Positions 1 through 10,903 of a stretch of DNA of 64,000 nt are shown here, piece by piece (the first letter of the stretch is position 1; every line of letters begins with the position of its first letter). Origin of the DNA: Hygrocybe punicea (taxonomy: Eukaryota > Basidiomycota > Agaricomycetes > Agaricales > Hygrophoraceae); the NCBI GenBank assembly GCA_963556145.1, contig OY744463.1:5766001-5830000 (forward strand), given 5' to 3'. The translations under genes were made by a program, and so were the position numbers. Under the pieces are notes generated by a model that was not told the DNA's origin, ran no database searches, and saw only the letters and a list, made by a program, of their open reading frames with translations.

Positions 1-2626
1 CTTGCAGTTGACTTGGAGCAGAGTTGTACAGTCAAGATTGTAGTGATTTTGTGCAGGACCAGAAGGGGCTGTGTATATGGGAGGAGGAGCATGAGGGGCA
101 GGCACAATGGCACCAGGGCCACGGAGCATATCGGCAAATTCTTGGCCAAAGGTGAAGTTGATAACGGGTGCTGCAGGTGCCGTGTTGGCAGGCACCACAT
201 TGACGGCCTGTTGTTGGGCCTTGGCATTGGCAAACTCAGCACGCTTGCGAAGGACGGGATTGAGTTTCGCATTATTGGGATCGAAGCATCGATGATTAGG
301 AGGGGAGTCGATCGTGGCGTGTTCTTCACCTTTCATCTGGAAAGGTCGTTAGCCAAGCATCAAATGGTAGTTAGCTATCACGGACCATGGCACTTGCCCA
401 GCAATCAAGGCACTCGTTGCTGAGTGTAAGATGGATACCATCAACAAACACAAAACAGTAGGTCCCCATACAGTTCGGCTGCTTCTTTGTGCAAGTCCAG
501 TGTTCGCGTAGTGCTTCAATATTGCTGGTTTTCTTGAAGTTACCAGGCAGTAAAGCAGGATCAGTTAGTTTCTTCAACTTGCCGGCGTCATTGTCAGGTG
601 CATTCTCCTTGTTGTCATCAGCCTGCGTAATGATGACATTGGCAAGGAAGGTGGTCTTATGTTTGCTGCTGGCGACCTTGTTGAGAAAGATGGCATAGTC
701 GGCTTCTGTAGCAAGGGGAATGCCAGGTTTAGCAATGAGTTGTCCGATGGATACCCACACGTTGTAGTGAGATAGGTTGATCGTCAGCGGATTGAGAGCA
801 TTGCTAATCTTGACAAGAACCTGTGCTTTCATTGTCTCCCAGGGTTCATCAGTTTGAAGCGTAAATGAAGCATTCTTTGGCATGCGTTTGGAGACAGCCT
901 TTCTCATCTCGGCATTGCTGAAGATAGAGGTAACAAAGTCAATCTTGACGACCTTGACAGCAGGAGCAGGAGGAGGGGTGGGGTCACGAATGATGGCAGG
1001 AGTGGGGGCAGCTGCAGGGGGAGTTGCATGCCTGAGACGCTTGCTGGGAACAACAGCGGCTGTGGTTGACTGATTGGACTGGGTGGTGTCAGCGGAGTCA
1101 CCACTTGTTTAGTGGGCCAGTGCTACGCATGGCATGAACGAGTTCTTTTTTCCCCCTTCCGACTTCCATGATGAAGTGAGCAATAAGATTAAGTTGCATA
1201 AAGCATTTTACATATAGTATGAGACATATAGCATATATTGTATATTGCAAATTGTTCTAATGAGTCCACCTCACACCTCAGCAACATAAAAAGTAGACAA
1301 AATAAAACTACCTAGTGAGTCTTCAGTCTTCATCAACCTCCTCACTTACTGTTATGTCTGCTGTGCTGTATCATCTTGTAATAGTCTCAGCCATAAAAGA
1401 AATGTTCAAGGAGCAACAGGTCAACTGCTAAACATAACCATCTCCTAAATAGTATAATAACAATTGACTTATATTTTCTCAACCCTACTTCTCCATGACC
1501 TTGAATGCTGTACAACAGATGAGTCATCAATATGAAGACTACTGTACTTGTTAAGTGGGCTAATATTGCACATAGCATAAACAAGTCTGTTTTCTTTCAT
1601 TTTATTTGTATGATTGTTACTCACATTAATAAGTGATTAATATACAATTAACATATAAGATAATGTGCGATATCACATTGAATTTTATGTTTGAAGTAAA
1701 AATAATAGTGGATAATCAGAAATAAGCTCATTTCTGCTTATATGGCTGATATTTCCATATATAGTAATAGTGGTCACATGTGACTGTGACTCATGTGATC
1801 AGCTCAAAATTTAGGATATATAGTGTAAAATTGCCTTATATGGTTAGACTGGTCACATGTGACTGTCACCATTGCGATCAGTAAAAAATTTGCTATACAA
1901 TATCAGAAATTGCCTTATATGGTTAAAGCGGTCACATGTGACTGTCACATCTTGCCTGAAATGGTTATATTAGTCAGCAGTTCAATTTTCAGCTGATTCT
2001 GATAAGAATTGAGGCTAGTATAAATATTTTGAATATAATTGCATTTGTGTAATAAGGTTAGTATGCGATTTAGCATATATTATGCAAACTTACCATATTT
2101 GGTTAGAGTGGTCACATGTGACTATCACCAATGCGATCAGTAACAAATTTGTTGTACAATATCAAAAATTACCTTATATGGTGAGATTGGTCACATGTGA
2201 CTGTCACACCTTGCCCGAAATGGTTATCTTAGTCAGCAGTTCAAATTTCAGCTGATTCTGAGAAGAAATGAAGTCAGTATGAATATTTTGAATATAATTA
2301 GAAGGTAGTTTGTATTTTCTGAGACAACCCATATTTGGATGCTTATGTAAGCTTGTCCACACATGGCCCCAACTGCATCTTATTTTCCAGTATTAGAAGT
2401 AGAATCATATCTCTTGCACAAAAGAATTCTGTCTATAGGCGATCAACTTTATTAATTAATCAATCAATTAATTAATTAATTACGAACCCTCACTGAACCA
2501 GGTCTGATAAAGAACGAGTCTTTTAATAAATTAAAAGAACTCGTAATCAGACAGGGAGAAACGGTGTTCCATATCACTGTCAATGATGCTGGGCTGCCAT
2601 TGTTGCTTTTTGCGAGGACAACCCAT
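1..2626 (-). pseudogene. T1 second gene, split by an RCE insertion and running off the window
   Basis: The start codon is at 2626-2624. The reading frame runs to 2547, is broken by the RCE at 1104-2546, and resumes at 1103 in frame, because the split Asp codon is restored. It continues through an open 371-907 stretch. A 49-bp GT..AG intron (337-385) leads to a second exon, open from 336 to the window edge. Visible motifs are a CTKKQPNCMGTYC cysteine cluster, then GIHLTLS, then CLDCWASAM, then in exon 2 EEHATIDSPPNHRCFDP. I believe this pattern occurs in many uncharacterised Agaricomycete proteins, but I cannot name a function. A paralogue lies in T2 (3953-5330). Apart from the insertion this copy looks intact. 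Confidence 0.6.
1104..2546 (-). mobile_element. Short rolling-circle element RCE-1 (G-end left, H-end right)
   Basis: The left end is CTTGTTTAGTGGGCCAGTGC, followed by GAACGAGTTCTTTT. The right end is the AT-rich hairpin AAGAACGAGTCTTTT / TTAAAAGAACTCGTAA. It splits the T1 gene between host A1103 and T2547; joining the flanks restores the reading frame, so there is no target duplication. The interior holds five copies of the palindrome GTCACATGTGAC (1773, 1852, 1931, 2111, 2190), mostly 79 bp apart. No coding capacity. Confidence 0.75.
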
Positions 2627-2641
2627 GGTTAGTAGAGGGAA

Positions 2642-2718
2642 GTGAAAATTCTGACTAAGTCCGAATTTGCTTATAAAATGAAAAATCACGCGAGTGCCAA
2701 GATCATCAAAAACGGCTG
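2642..2718. repeat. Right inverted repeat of T1
   Basis: A diverged copy of the T2 right repeat (5361-5438), ending in AAACGGCTG followed by TA. Confidence 0.6.
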
Positions 2719-2728
2719 TAATTTATTA
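2719..2728. other. Remnant of an RCE H-end hairpin between two TA insertions
   Basis: The ten bases TAATTTATTA lie between the T1 end and the T2 start. Followed by TAAAAGGCTCG at 5439 onward, they rebuild the loop of the RCE H-end hairpin. T1 and T2 therefore occupy two TA sites 8 bp apart (start to start) in the same hairpin. Confidence 0.65.
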
Positions 2729-2804
2729 CAGCCGTTTGCAAAATTCTTGTCAGTCGCGCGGAATTTGGTTCAATTAGGAATATGGACTTAGTCATAATTT
2801 TAGT
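2729..2804. repeat. Left inverted repeat of T2
   Basis: Starts TTACAGCCGTTTGC (TA plus CAGCC...) and ends GTCATAATTTTAGT. It pairs with 5361-5438 with few mismatches. Confidence 0.8.
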
Positions 2805-2842
2805 TGTCTCAACCACACTGTAACTCAACCCTGTAACAATAC

Positions 2843-3903
2843 ATGTACCATTCTATCAGCCGTGATGTCAAGATCGCAGCCATCAAGCTGTTTGAATGTC
2901 ATCTTCTGGATCTAGAAGACATTCTCGACTGCTGTGGATTCTCCAAACGTACCTGGTATCGTGTCCTCAAACTCTGGCGCACTACAGGCGACGTTGTTTC
3001 GGATTCAAAGAGCCTACATGGCCGTCTTTGCCTTGTCGATCACAATCACATTCATTATCTCCTCAACCTCATTCACCGAAACCCCGATTATTTCCTTGAT
3101 GAACTCCAGTATCTCCTCAAAACCAACCGGTTCATTTCAATCAACTTCACAACCATCCATCGTGAACTCCGTCATGCAGGTGTTAGCCGGAAGAAATTGC
3201 AGCGAATTGCCCAAGAGCGGAATGATGTTCGGCGTGCAGAATTTATTGCTCGCATGGCTCAATATTCACCGGAGGAGCTGGGATTCATAGACGAAGTATC
3301 GAGGGATGAGCGAACTGTGAGCAGGCATTATGGGCGGTCGAGGAAAGGTTGCCGTTCCCGCAAGCAGCCATTTGTTCAGGGCCGTCGTACCTCCACCGTT
3401 GCTGTCCTCACCCTCGAAGGATTTGTATCTGCGACATCAGTGGAAGGGTCCTTGACTAAAGCAGCATTTTTGGAATGGCTTGAATTTGGTGTCGTATGTC
3501 TCTCATCACTTGCATATCTCATTCGTTCTGACCATTTTTTCAGCTACCTAAATGTAGTGCCTACCCTGGACCCCTCAGCGTCCTCGTACTCGACAACGCT
3601 AAAATACACCACAATGATGAAATACTTGAGCTCATCGACCGATTTGGTGTATGCCTTGAATATTTGCCTCCCTACTCACCCAATTTCAACCCAATCGAGG
3701 AAGCTTTTTCGAAAATCAAGCATTTTCTGTGGCGCAATCAAGATTACTATGCCATGCCAGATGGAGACAACGGGGATGGGATTCTTTTTGATATGTATGA
3801 AGTTTTAGACATAGTTTCTGCTCAAGATGCTGAGAGGTATTTTGCACACACCGGTTATTTCCAGTATGGTTTTGTTCATCTCAATATGTCAATGATTCTG
3901 TGA
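2843..3903 (+). CDS. Tc1/mariner (IS630-type) transposase, one intron
   Basis: Cuts and pastes the T2 element. The product is about 336 residues once a 50-bp intron (3494-3543, GTATGT..CAG) is removed; the two exons join in frame. The N-terminal 120 residues contain a helix-turn-helix type DNA-binding region. The DDE catalytic triad is visible: D150 in GFIDE, D234 in VLVLDNAKIHHN and E269 in NFNPIEEAF, with 34 residues between the last two, as in Tc1 enzymes. The family signature LPPYSPNFNPIE is present. The start is the first ATG inside the left repeat, 39 bp after it. No stop or frameshift is seen, so the gene may be active. It is convergent with the second gene of the same element. Confidence 0.85.
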
Positions 3904-3952
3904 ATCAATATATGTATTTTTGTGATCGTCCATATCTGCTAAGTAAGGGTAA

Positions 3953-5330
3953 CTAAAATTCTTTTGACCAGCTATCTATTGCATCCCGCAAAGCCGCAAT
4001 TTCTCCCAACCAAAATTTCATCTCCTTCAGCTCCTCAATAGTCACAAACCATAAGATCCGAGCATGTAAATAAGAATTTTCGGTAAATTTGTCCTTGATG
4101 GCACTCCCAAGCTCATATACCGTGCAAAACTTGGCAATCGGCATATCCTGGCCTGGCGCTCGAGTGGGTTGTAGAAGCGTGGGACATTGGAGGTTGTACA
4201 TTGGTCATGCTGGTGCATCGGGCACTGGAACTTGCGGAACGACAGCATTTTCGTTTGCTGTATTGGGAATCGGGGCGAGTGGCTTGAAAATATCGACGAG
4301 TTCCTTCCCAAAACTGAAGTTGAAGACTGGTGCAGCAGCAGCACCCTTGGTATTCTTGGCAGTCTCAGTGTCAATGCGTCGTTGGAGGACAGGGTTGACC
4401 TTTTTTGGTCACGTGTCAAATAACCTGTGATTCGGTGGTACGTGAATTGTCGAATGCTCGTCGCCTTTGAGCTGCAGCCGTCTTGGTGTCAATAAATGAG
4501 AAGCCATGCTGATGAAAACACTTACTATTGCGGCGGCTCAACAATTCAGATGTTCATAACTGAGAGGAAAGTGATTACCGTCTTCTTCAATATAACAATA
4601 CGTCCCCAGACACGTTGCCTGCTGCTTCGGACATTTCCAGTTCTCTTGTAGCAAGAGAATCTTCTCTGTTTTCTTGATGTTGCCAGGTAGTGTTGCGGGG
4701 TCTCGTCAGCGTCCACCGCTCTTCTTGGCTTTTGCAATGTCTGCAGTTCCATCGACAGGTTCGTTTTCTTTGTCTTCTGCAGTGTCATTCTGGTAGACGA
4801 GGATGTTGACAACAGTGTGGTTCTTGACTTTGTGTGCACGCTGCAGTAGAAATGAGTAGTCGATGTCGGACATGAGTGGCATGCCGGGTTTAGGGAGAAT
4901 CCGAGGAATGTGGAACATCAGGTCATAGTGAGTGAAGTCGAGGAGTTGGGGCTTGAGTGCGGCATCAATCTTTGCCAAAATTTGAGCCTTCATGGTGGAC
5001 CAGGGGTCATTGGTTTTGAGCTGAAACGAGTGATTTTTTGGAATGCGTTTGGTAACCGGTTTCATCATCTCAGTCGCCGAGAAGATGGAGGTAACATATG
5101 TGATATTCACAGCTGTGGTGGTAGATCCTTCTGCAGATGTGGGTGAGGTGGCAAAGGGAGCTGGGGAATAACTTTACCATTTCCTTTGGCCTCGCGTGCA
5201 CGCTTCTGTGGTGGGGACACCGAGTTGTCACTCCCAGCCTCAGTATCTGAGTCTTTGCTACCAGTGGAAAACTGGTTATCTAGGTCGGTGTCGATAATAC
5301 TAGGTTGCGAATTTTCTTGTGTCGTGGCAT
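3953..5330 (-). pseudogene. T2 second gene, decayed paralogue of the T1 gene
   Basis: Homologous over its length to the T1 gene: VTKRIPKNHSF and PWSTMKAQILAKI in the middle, then KCPKQQATCLGTYC and HFPLS, then an intron (4472-4525, GTAAGT..CAG), then DEHSTIHVPPNHRLFD. The C-terminal exon runs to a stop at 3953. I see in-frame TGA codons at 4706-4708, 4538-4540, 4409-4411 and 4205-4207, and the first codons are out of frame with the rest, so this copy is probably dead while the adjacent transposase is open. The function is unknown; the conserved Cys/His cluster could bind metal (inference). Confidence 0.6.
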
Positions 5331-5360
5331 GGGTAGACTAGTAAGAAGTAGAGTCTGACG

Positions 5361-5438
5361 ACTAAAATTATGACTAAGTCCATATTCCTAATATTGAACC
5401 AAATTCCGCACGACTGACAAGAATTGTGCAAACGGCTG
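5361..5438. repeat. Right inverted repeat of T2
   Basis: Reverse complement of 2729-2804 with a few differences; ends GCAAACGGCTG, followed by TA. Confidence 0.8.
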
Positions 5439-5440
5439 TA

Positions 5441-6268
5441 AAAGGCTCGTTCTTTATGAGACCTGGTTCAGTGAGGGTTCGTAATTAATTAATTAATGTT
5501 CGTGCATCGCCTATAGAGAAAATTTTTTTGGGCAAGAGATATGATTCTACTTCTGATACTGGAAAATCAGATACAGTTGGGGCCATGTGTGGACAAGCTT
5601 ACATAAGCATCTAAATATGGGTTGTTGCAAAAAAGACAAATTACCTTCCAATTATATTCAAAATATTCGTACTGGTCTCAATTCTTATCAGAATCAGCTG
5701 AAAATTGAACTGCTGACTAATATTATCATTTCGGGTTGGGTGTGACAGTGACATGTGACCAATCTAACCATATAAGGCAATTTTTGACATTATATAGCAA
5801 ATTTTTTACTGATCATAATGGTGACAGTCACATGTGACCAATCTAACCATATAAGGTAATTTTCCATCATATATGCTAAATTTTGAGGTGATCACAGGAG
5901 TCATAGTCACATGTGACCAGTATTACTATATATGAAAATATCAGCCATATAAGCAGAAATCAGTGTAACTCAGAAGATATAATGTTATTTTTACTTAAAA
6001 CATATAATTCAATGTAATATCACTGTATATATTATATGCCAATTATATATTTTAAGCAAAATCACTTATTGATGTTCATAATAATCATACAAATAAAAAT
6101 CTAATGACAGAAACAAGACTTTATTCATGCCATATGCAACTTTAGCCCACTCAAGCACAGCTAGCTATCTTCATTTTATCATTGGTTGTGCAGCAAGGTT
6201 ATGGGGAAGTAGGGTGGAGCAAATGTAAGTCAATTGTTATTAGACTGTTTAAAGACAGTTGTATTTCA
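5441..6268 (+). mobile_element. RCE-2, hairpin end destroyed by T1/T2 and other end truncated
   Basis: Begins inside the H-end hairpin (AAAGGCTCGTTCTTTATGAG), followed by the shared TTCGTAATTAATTAATTAAT stretch and the GTCACATGTGAC palindromes. It matches RCE-4 up to about 6268, where the 6.6-kb element begins. The G-end is missing. Confidence 0.65.
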
Positions 6269-6349
6269 GGGCATTCAGCAAGATATTACCAACTGAGTTG
6301 GGATGCCTGAAAATGAGATTGCCCAACTGGCTTGGGGATAGCTGAATCA

Positions 6350-6760
6350 GGCTGAGATATATCCTGGCCCAACTCACATGGTCCAGGCTGATGTTCCCAG
6401 GATATATCCTGGCCCAACTCACATGGTCCAGGCTGATGTTCTCAGGATATCTCATGGCCCAACTGACACGGTCCAGGCTGGTGTTCCTGGGATATATCCT
6501 GGCCCAACTCACATGGTTCAGGCTGGTGTTCCCAGGATATATCCTGGCCCAACTCACATGGTCCAGGCTGATGTTCCCAGGATATATCCTGGCCCAACTC
6601 ACATGGTCCAGGCTGGTGTTCCCAGGATATATCCTGGCCCAACTCACATGGTCCAGGCTAATATTTTCCCCAGCCAACTGGGACTGGTCTAGGCTGGTGC
6701 TTCTAGGATATATCTTGGGCCAGCTGAAATGGTCTAGGCTGATGTTTTCAGGATATGTAT
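6350..6760. repeat. 45-bp minisatellite, left end
   Basis: About eight units with the core GGCCCAACTCACATGGTCCA followed by GGCTG and GGATATATCCT; the latter is itself a palindrome. Open frames through it (15-residue repeats) are a by-product of the 45-bp period. Confidence 0.85.
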
Positions 6761-7039
6761 ACCCTCCTAATTCTCCTCCTAATTATAACAATGTTGGTAA
6801 CATCAGTGTTCAATTTATGCTGTCAATTCAATACTTTTTTTTCTTTTATTCATATATATATATATTCATACCTCAATGTCCTCTTCAGCATCTTCTACCT
6901 CCAAGTATGGCTTGCTTGTCTTCTTCTTGATGGCAGTTCACCTCTGCTTATCTAAAGCATGCAACTCCTATCTGACCTGTGATGGTTGTTTTCCTTCCTC
7001 TTGCAATGTGAACCAGTAATGATAAAGCCCATTAGCACA

Positions 7040-7630
7040 TCAGTTTGTAAAGTGTGGTGGCTTCTTGATAAGGATGTCCATGTTCTGAGGAATAGATCTT
7101 GCCTCAAAAAACTTGTGAGGATCTTCTTCAATATCCCTCCAGTGTGCAGTGGCAGTTTCACTATAAAAGGCTGCAAACAAGATTATTATTCTGACAGTAT
7201 TTTCAGAACCCATCCCAAGTGTAAATTCACGCCACTCATCATAAAAGTCACTATCCTTCCATTTAGAAAAATGCCTTGAGAATTTAGCCATTAAATCACC
7301 ATTATCCTTCTCAACATGACTTTCTGACTCCTGGAAATCTCCTACTTTCTTCTTATTTTATTGGGATTGTTGCCCATTCTTAAACCAATTGGCAATTTTC
7401 TACTGAAGATTAATATATCAGCATGAAAAGAAGCATTATCCAAATGGCACAAACCTTGTCAAGAATGTCATTGTCATCAGCTGAAAGTGATTTTGTTGGC
7501 TCTCTTCCTCTTCTTTTGAAGTTGGTGCAACTCTTTGATGTTCAAAGTTTTTCTTTTTCATTGTTTGTGGTAGTGACATATTTGTTATAGTGAGCTTTGA
7601 GTGAGCTTTGAGTATTGCTGAATTTCCCAA
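7040..7630 (-). CDS. Possible small gene of unknown function
   Basis: Two open stretches on the minus strand (7436-7630 and 7040-7291) could be exons. The second encodes an acidic and aromatic-rich 83-residue peptide beginning MAKFSRHFSKWKDSDFYDEW. The sequence between them contains stops and would have to be an intron. I recognise no domain. It lies inside the 6.6-kb element. Confidence 0.25.
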
Positions 7631-7829
7631 GCTATTGTTTGTGTGGTATGTAGTAGATTAGAGAGTGAGAGTGAGGTAAGAGAGCTCAGAGAGACCAGAG
7701 AGGCTAAAGTGAACTTCAGAAAGCTGGAACAAATATTCTGCAAGATTGCTAGTCAGACCAAACCCGTGACCCGGCAATTCCTGAGTGATGTGACTAATTC
7801 CCACGTCAAAAATCACATGTTTACGATCA

Positions 7830-8330
7830 TGTGACAGTTCAATTTTATTTAAAAACCCCGAAACCTACGTGTTTTGCCTTCAGTGCTCTTCCACTTCCAC
7901 TTCACTCACCCCGGCAGAGAGAGCCGAACTTCTCTGCTAGATGCCAGGGCACCGAAGTCCTGGTGAGGGTGCAGCTTGTGGATAGTTGCAGGCATTCATT
8001 TCTTGACATGTCACCAGTGGGGGGGATGGCCTCTCCACTATTCCTTGGGCATGGGTCCAGGGTGGGTGACTTCAAGGGTTCTATAGTAATGTAGTTGTAG
8101 TTTTTTCCTCGAAGCATGTATTCAAACTTGAGAGATATTATATATATAGCCCCATCATTTCCAGCACTGTATGGACACATGACGGCATACTCCACAAGAA
8201 GTCAGCCATCTCCATTGGATGTTAGGGCCGTCGTCGTTGCAGTCACGGTTGGATGTCAGTGGGGCCCCCACCCAGTCAGACAGCCTACATACCTCGCGAA
8301 GCCGGCACACACATCGATTGATGTAGTGGC
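7830..8330. other. No gene seen
   Basis: Unique-looking sequence between the minus-strand ORFs and the 50-bp minisatellite. The open frames are short and without recognisable motifs. Confidence 0.4.
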
Positions 8331-8339
8331 GTGTTTCGC

Positions 8340-9115
8340 GAGGTGTTAGTGGCCCTGCAGGGGGTCATTGTGTTGGTGGGGCCATCGTCGTCGTCGTTGG
8401 GCGTTGGCGGCCCTGGTGGGCGTTGCTGGGGCCGTCGTCGTCGTCGTTGGGCATTGGCGGCCCTGGTGGGCATTGCTGGGGCCGTCGTCGTCATCGTTGG
8501 GTGTTGGCGGCCCTGGTGGGCGTTGCTGGGGCCGTCGTCGTCGTCGTTGGGCATTGGTGGCCCTGTTGGATGCGACGTTGGGCGTTGTGGGGTGGCCATT
8601 GTCGTTGGCGGCCCTGTTGGTGTGGGGTTGGGCGTTAGTGGGGCTGCCGTCGTCGTTTGCGGCCCTGTTGGGCGTGGTGGGGCCGTTGTCATCGTTGTTG
8701 GGGGCTCCGTTGGGCATAGTGGGGCCGTCTTCGTCGTTGTTGAGCGTTGGCGGCCCTGTTTGGCGTTGCTGGGGCCATTGTTGCATTGGCGGCCCTGTTG
8801 GATACGGCGTTGGGCGTTGGTGAAATGGCTGTCGTCATTGGGGCCCTGTTGGTGTGGTTTGGGCTTGGAGGGTCATCATCGTCGTCGTCGGGCGTTGGCG
8901 GCCCTGTTGCGTGTTGGTGGGGCCGTCCTCGTCACCATCGGGCATTGGTGGCCCTGTTGGATGCGGTGTTGGGCGTTGGTGGGGTGGTCGTTGTTGTTGA
9001 CGGCCCTGTTGGGCGTGGTGGGGCCGTGGTTGTTGTTGGTGGGCGTTGGTGTGCTTCAGGGCATTGGTTGGGTCGTTGTGGTTTTGGGTGTGGGTGAGGC
9101 CGTTGGTGACATTGT
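8340..9115. repeat. 50-bp GC-rich minisatellite
   Basis: The core CCCTGGTGGG recurs at 8411, 8461 and 8511, so the unit is 50 bp; later units are degenerate (CCCTGTTGG). It includes GTCGTCGTC runs. The long open frames on both strands here follow from the repeat and are not genes. Confidence 0.8.
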
Positions 9116-9299
9116 TGCGCGAGAACCTAGGTGAGAGTAGTCAGTAACATAGACTTGGAAAAAACCCAACTGGTACCATTGTGCAAGTATTACTGTAAGT
9201 CGGATTCATTTCCAAACTCAGGCCTGTTTTGCTCACGTTAAACGTTACTGTAAAGAACAAAAAAGGATGTAATAAAATATTATTGCCGTTTTCAAAAGT

Positions 9300-9882
9300 C
9301 TCATGAAATAATGCACCAATTGACATGGTTTTGGAGAGAAAGTTTTTCTACTCCCTGAAAGCTATCTTGCTGTCTATTTACATTTTTAAAATCTTTGATG
9401 TGTAGAGAGTCACAGGTGAATTGTCATTTTCAGTGACTCCAACTTGTACAATAAATATCTCCCCAACCAATGCTTGGATTGACATGGTTGTGGAGAGAAA
9501 CTTGTTTTATTTTGCAAGGGCTACAAGGGCCCATACCATGTCTTTCTGTATTTTGGACTTTAGCAGATCACTGTAATGTTATTTATGCAGAGGGCATTTT
9601 TGTGTACTGCTCCTTCAAAATTTCAAAATACAGAAAAACACAGTATGGGACCTTGTAGCCCTTGCAAAATAAAACAAGTTTCTCTCCACAACCATGTCAA
9701 TCCAAGCATTGGTTGGGGAGATATTCGTTGTACAAGTTGGAGTCACTGAAAATGACAATTCACCTGTGACTCTCTACACATCAAAGATTTTAAAAATGTA
9801 AATAAACAGCAAGATAGCTTTCAGGGAGTAGAAAAACTTTCTCTCCAAAACCATGTCAATTGGTGCATTATTTCATGAGTTC
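9300..9882. repeat. Foldback repeat, about 245-bp arms
   Basis: 9300-9548 is the near-perfect reverse complement of about 9633-9882, for example CAATTGACATGGTTTTGGAG at 9320 and its complement near 9845. The spacer is under 100 bp. It shares the GAGAGAAA..AAGGGCT module with the foldback MITE at 27018-28845. Confidence 0.75.
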
Positions 9883-10153
9883 TTATGTTTGATTGGCTTT
9901 CTCCTCTTTAAAAGATTTATTTTTCAAAAGGTTGTGACTTTTGAAAACAGCATCTTAAAACTTACAACTAGGAAGGTGGAGGTAAATGAGAATGAATGAG
10001 TGGAGTTGTTGAAATTTGGGTGGTCCATTGGAGGCCACCTCATTGCAAACCTGTCATGGTTCTGCAACTCCAAATTCACTTCTCTCACTCACTTTTTGAC
10101 TCTGTCTACTACAATGCCTATCACCACAGCTACTACTGCAAGCAAGAAAGCCA

Positions 10154-10903
10154 TTGCACTGGCACCTCAATTTCAACTCACAAAGGACCTTGGCAATAAT
10201 AAGACTTGAGTTCCCTTTCAACGAATTGGATGACAACCAAGCTGTTCCCCAAATAGCCAGTCTGCCAGTGCAGCCCTTTCCACTGCAACCTAGGGGGGAT
10301 AAGGAGCCATTGAATATTATAGGCAGTAATTCCTGTACTAATTGCCTTTTCCAGTGGTGTTGCTCTTGTGGCAATGGTGAAGTATTTTGCTGTGCCTATT
10401 GCCCAAGGGTCCTTGGCAGGGACAATTGTATCACACTTTCTGTAAGCTCTGGATTTATTTTGAAGAAGGATACCTTTTTTATTTGCCCTAAATGCCATGT
10501 AAAATATGACCAGCAAATGAAGAACAAAATACCAACACCATACACAGTAAGTAAAAAATGTAAAGCATGTATCCTTCAACTGGCTTCTTTTGAGGGGATT
10601 GTTATGGGGGAAGAGATTTGGAATGGAACTCAAGCAGAGCTGGGGAATCTTGTCATTCAGGGGGCATGGTGTTCTGTTCATACTTTATCAATTGCTATTC
10701 TCAATTTCCGCTTGGCTGATATTCCAGAAGGGGGAGATCCAGCATTTATGGTATACCATTATCTTCATGCTTATTTTCCAGAGCAGAAGGACCAGCTTCT
10801 GAAATATTTTGACATTGACTTCTCTTTTGATCCATCCAGCTCTGCTTCTATTGGAGCTCAAGAGAGAAAAGTTCAGAAAGTATTATTGGCCTTGCTCAAG
10901 TAA
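10154..10903 (+). CDS. Cysteine-rich protein, likely zinc-binding, function unknown
   Basis: A continuous 249-codon frame. The region CTNCLFQWCCSCGNGEVFCC is followed by AYCPRV, then FICPKCHVKY, then KKCKACILQL, a spacing that suggests a PHD/ZZ-like zinc module. The C-terminal half (VYHYLHAYFP) resembles uncharacterised Agaricomycete proteins that I remember only in outline. The true start may be upstream, since the frame is open before the first strong candidate. It is the most gene-like frame in the 6.6-kb element. Confidence 0.4.
   Translation: MHWHLNFNSQRTLAIIRLEFPFNELDDNQAVPQIASLPVQPFPLQPRGDKEPLNIIGSNSCTNCLFQWCCSCGNGEVFCCAYCPRVLGRDNCITLSVSSGFILKKDTFFICPKCHVKYDQQMKNKIPTPYTVSKKCKACILQLASFEGIVMGEEIWNGTQAELGNLVIQGAWCSVHTLSIAILNFRLADIPEGGDPAFMVYHYLHAYFPEQKDQLLKYFDIDFSFDPSSSASIGAQERKVQKVLLALLK

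Larger units (their letters stand above)
1..2718. mobile_element. T1: right part of a Tc1/mariner-type transposon
   Basis: The right end is an imperfect inverted repeat at about 2642-2718. It aligns with the right repeat of the neighbouring element T2: the shared blocks are TGACTAAGTCC inside and AAACGGCTG at the outer end. A TA (2719-2720) follows directly. The element carries the same second gene as T2 at the same distance and orientation from the repeat. Its transposase would lie left of the window, which is inference. An RCE (1104-2546) is nested inside. Confidence 0.6.
2729..5438. mobile_element. T2: two-gene Tc1/mariner-type transposon
   Basis: A 2,710-bp element with imperfect inverted repeats of about 77 bp (2729-2804 and 5361-5438), outer ends CAGCCGTTTGC / AAACGGCTG, and TA on both sides (2727-2728, 5439-5440). 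It holds a transposase gene (2843-3903, plus) and a convergent second gene (3953-5330, minus), 49 bp apart at their 3' ends. Standard Tc1/mariner elements carry only the transposase, so the second gene inside the repeats is unusual. Confidence 0.8.

Noticed and set aside
3953..5330. TGA read as Trp (alternative code)
   Set aside because: Nuclear basidiomycete code is standard; other genes here (mL38, transposase) end normally and the TGA-bearing genes also have frameshifts and truncations.
6350..6760. CRISPR-like array
   Set aside because: Contiguous 45-bp tandem repeat without unique spacers, in a eukaryotic genome.
8331..9134. Long open frames on both strands
   Set aside because: They follow the 50-bp minisatellite; all frames are low-complexity repeats with no non-repeat domain.
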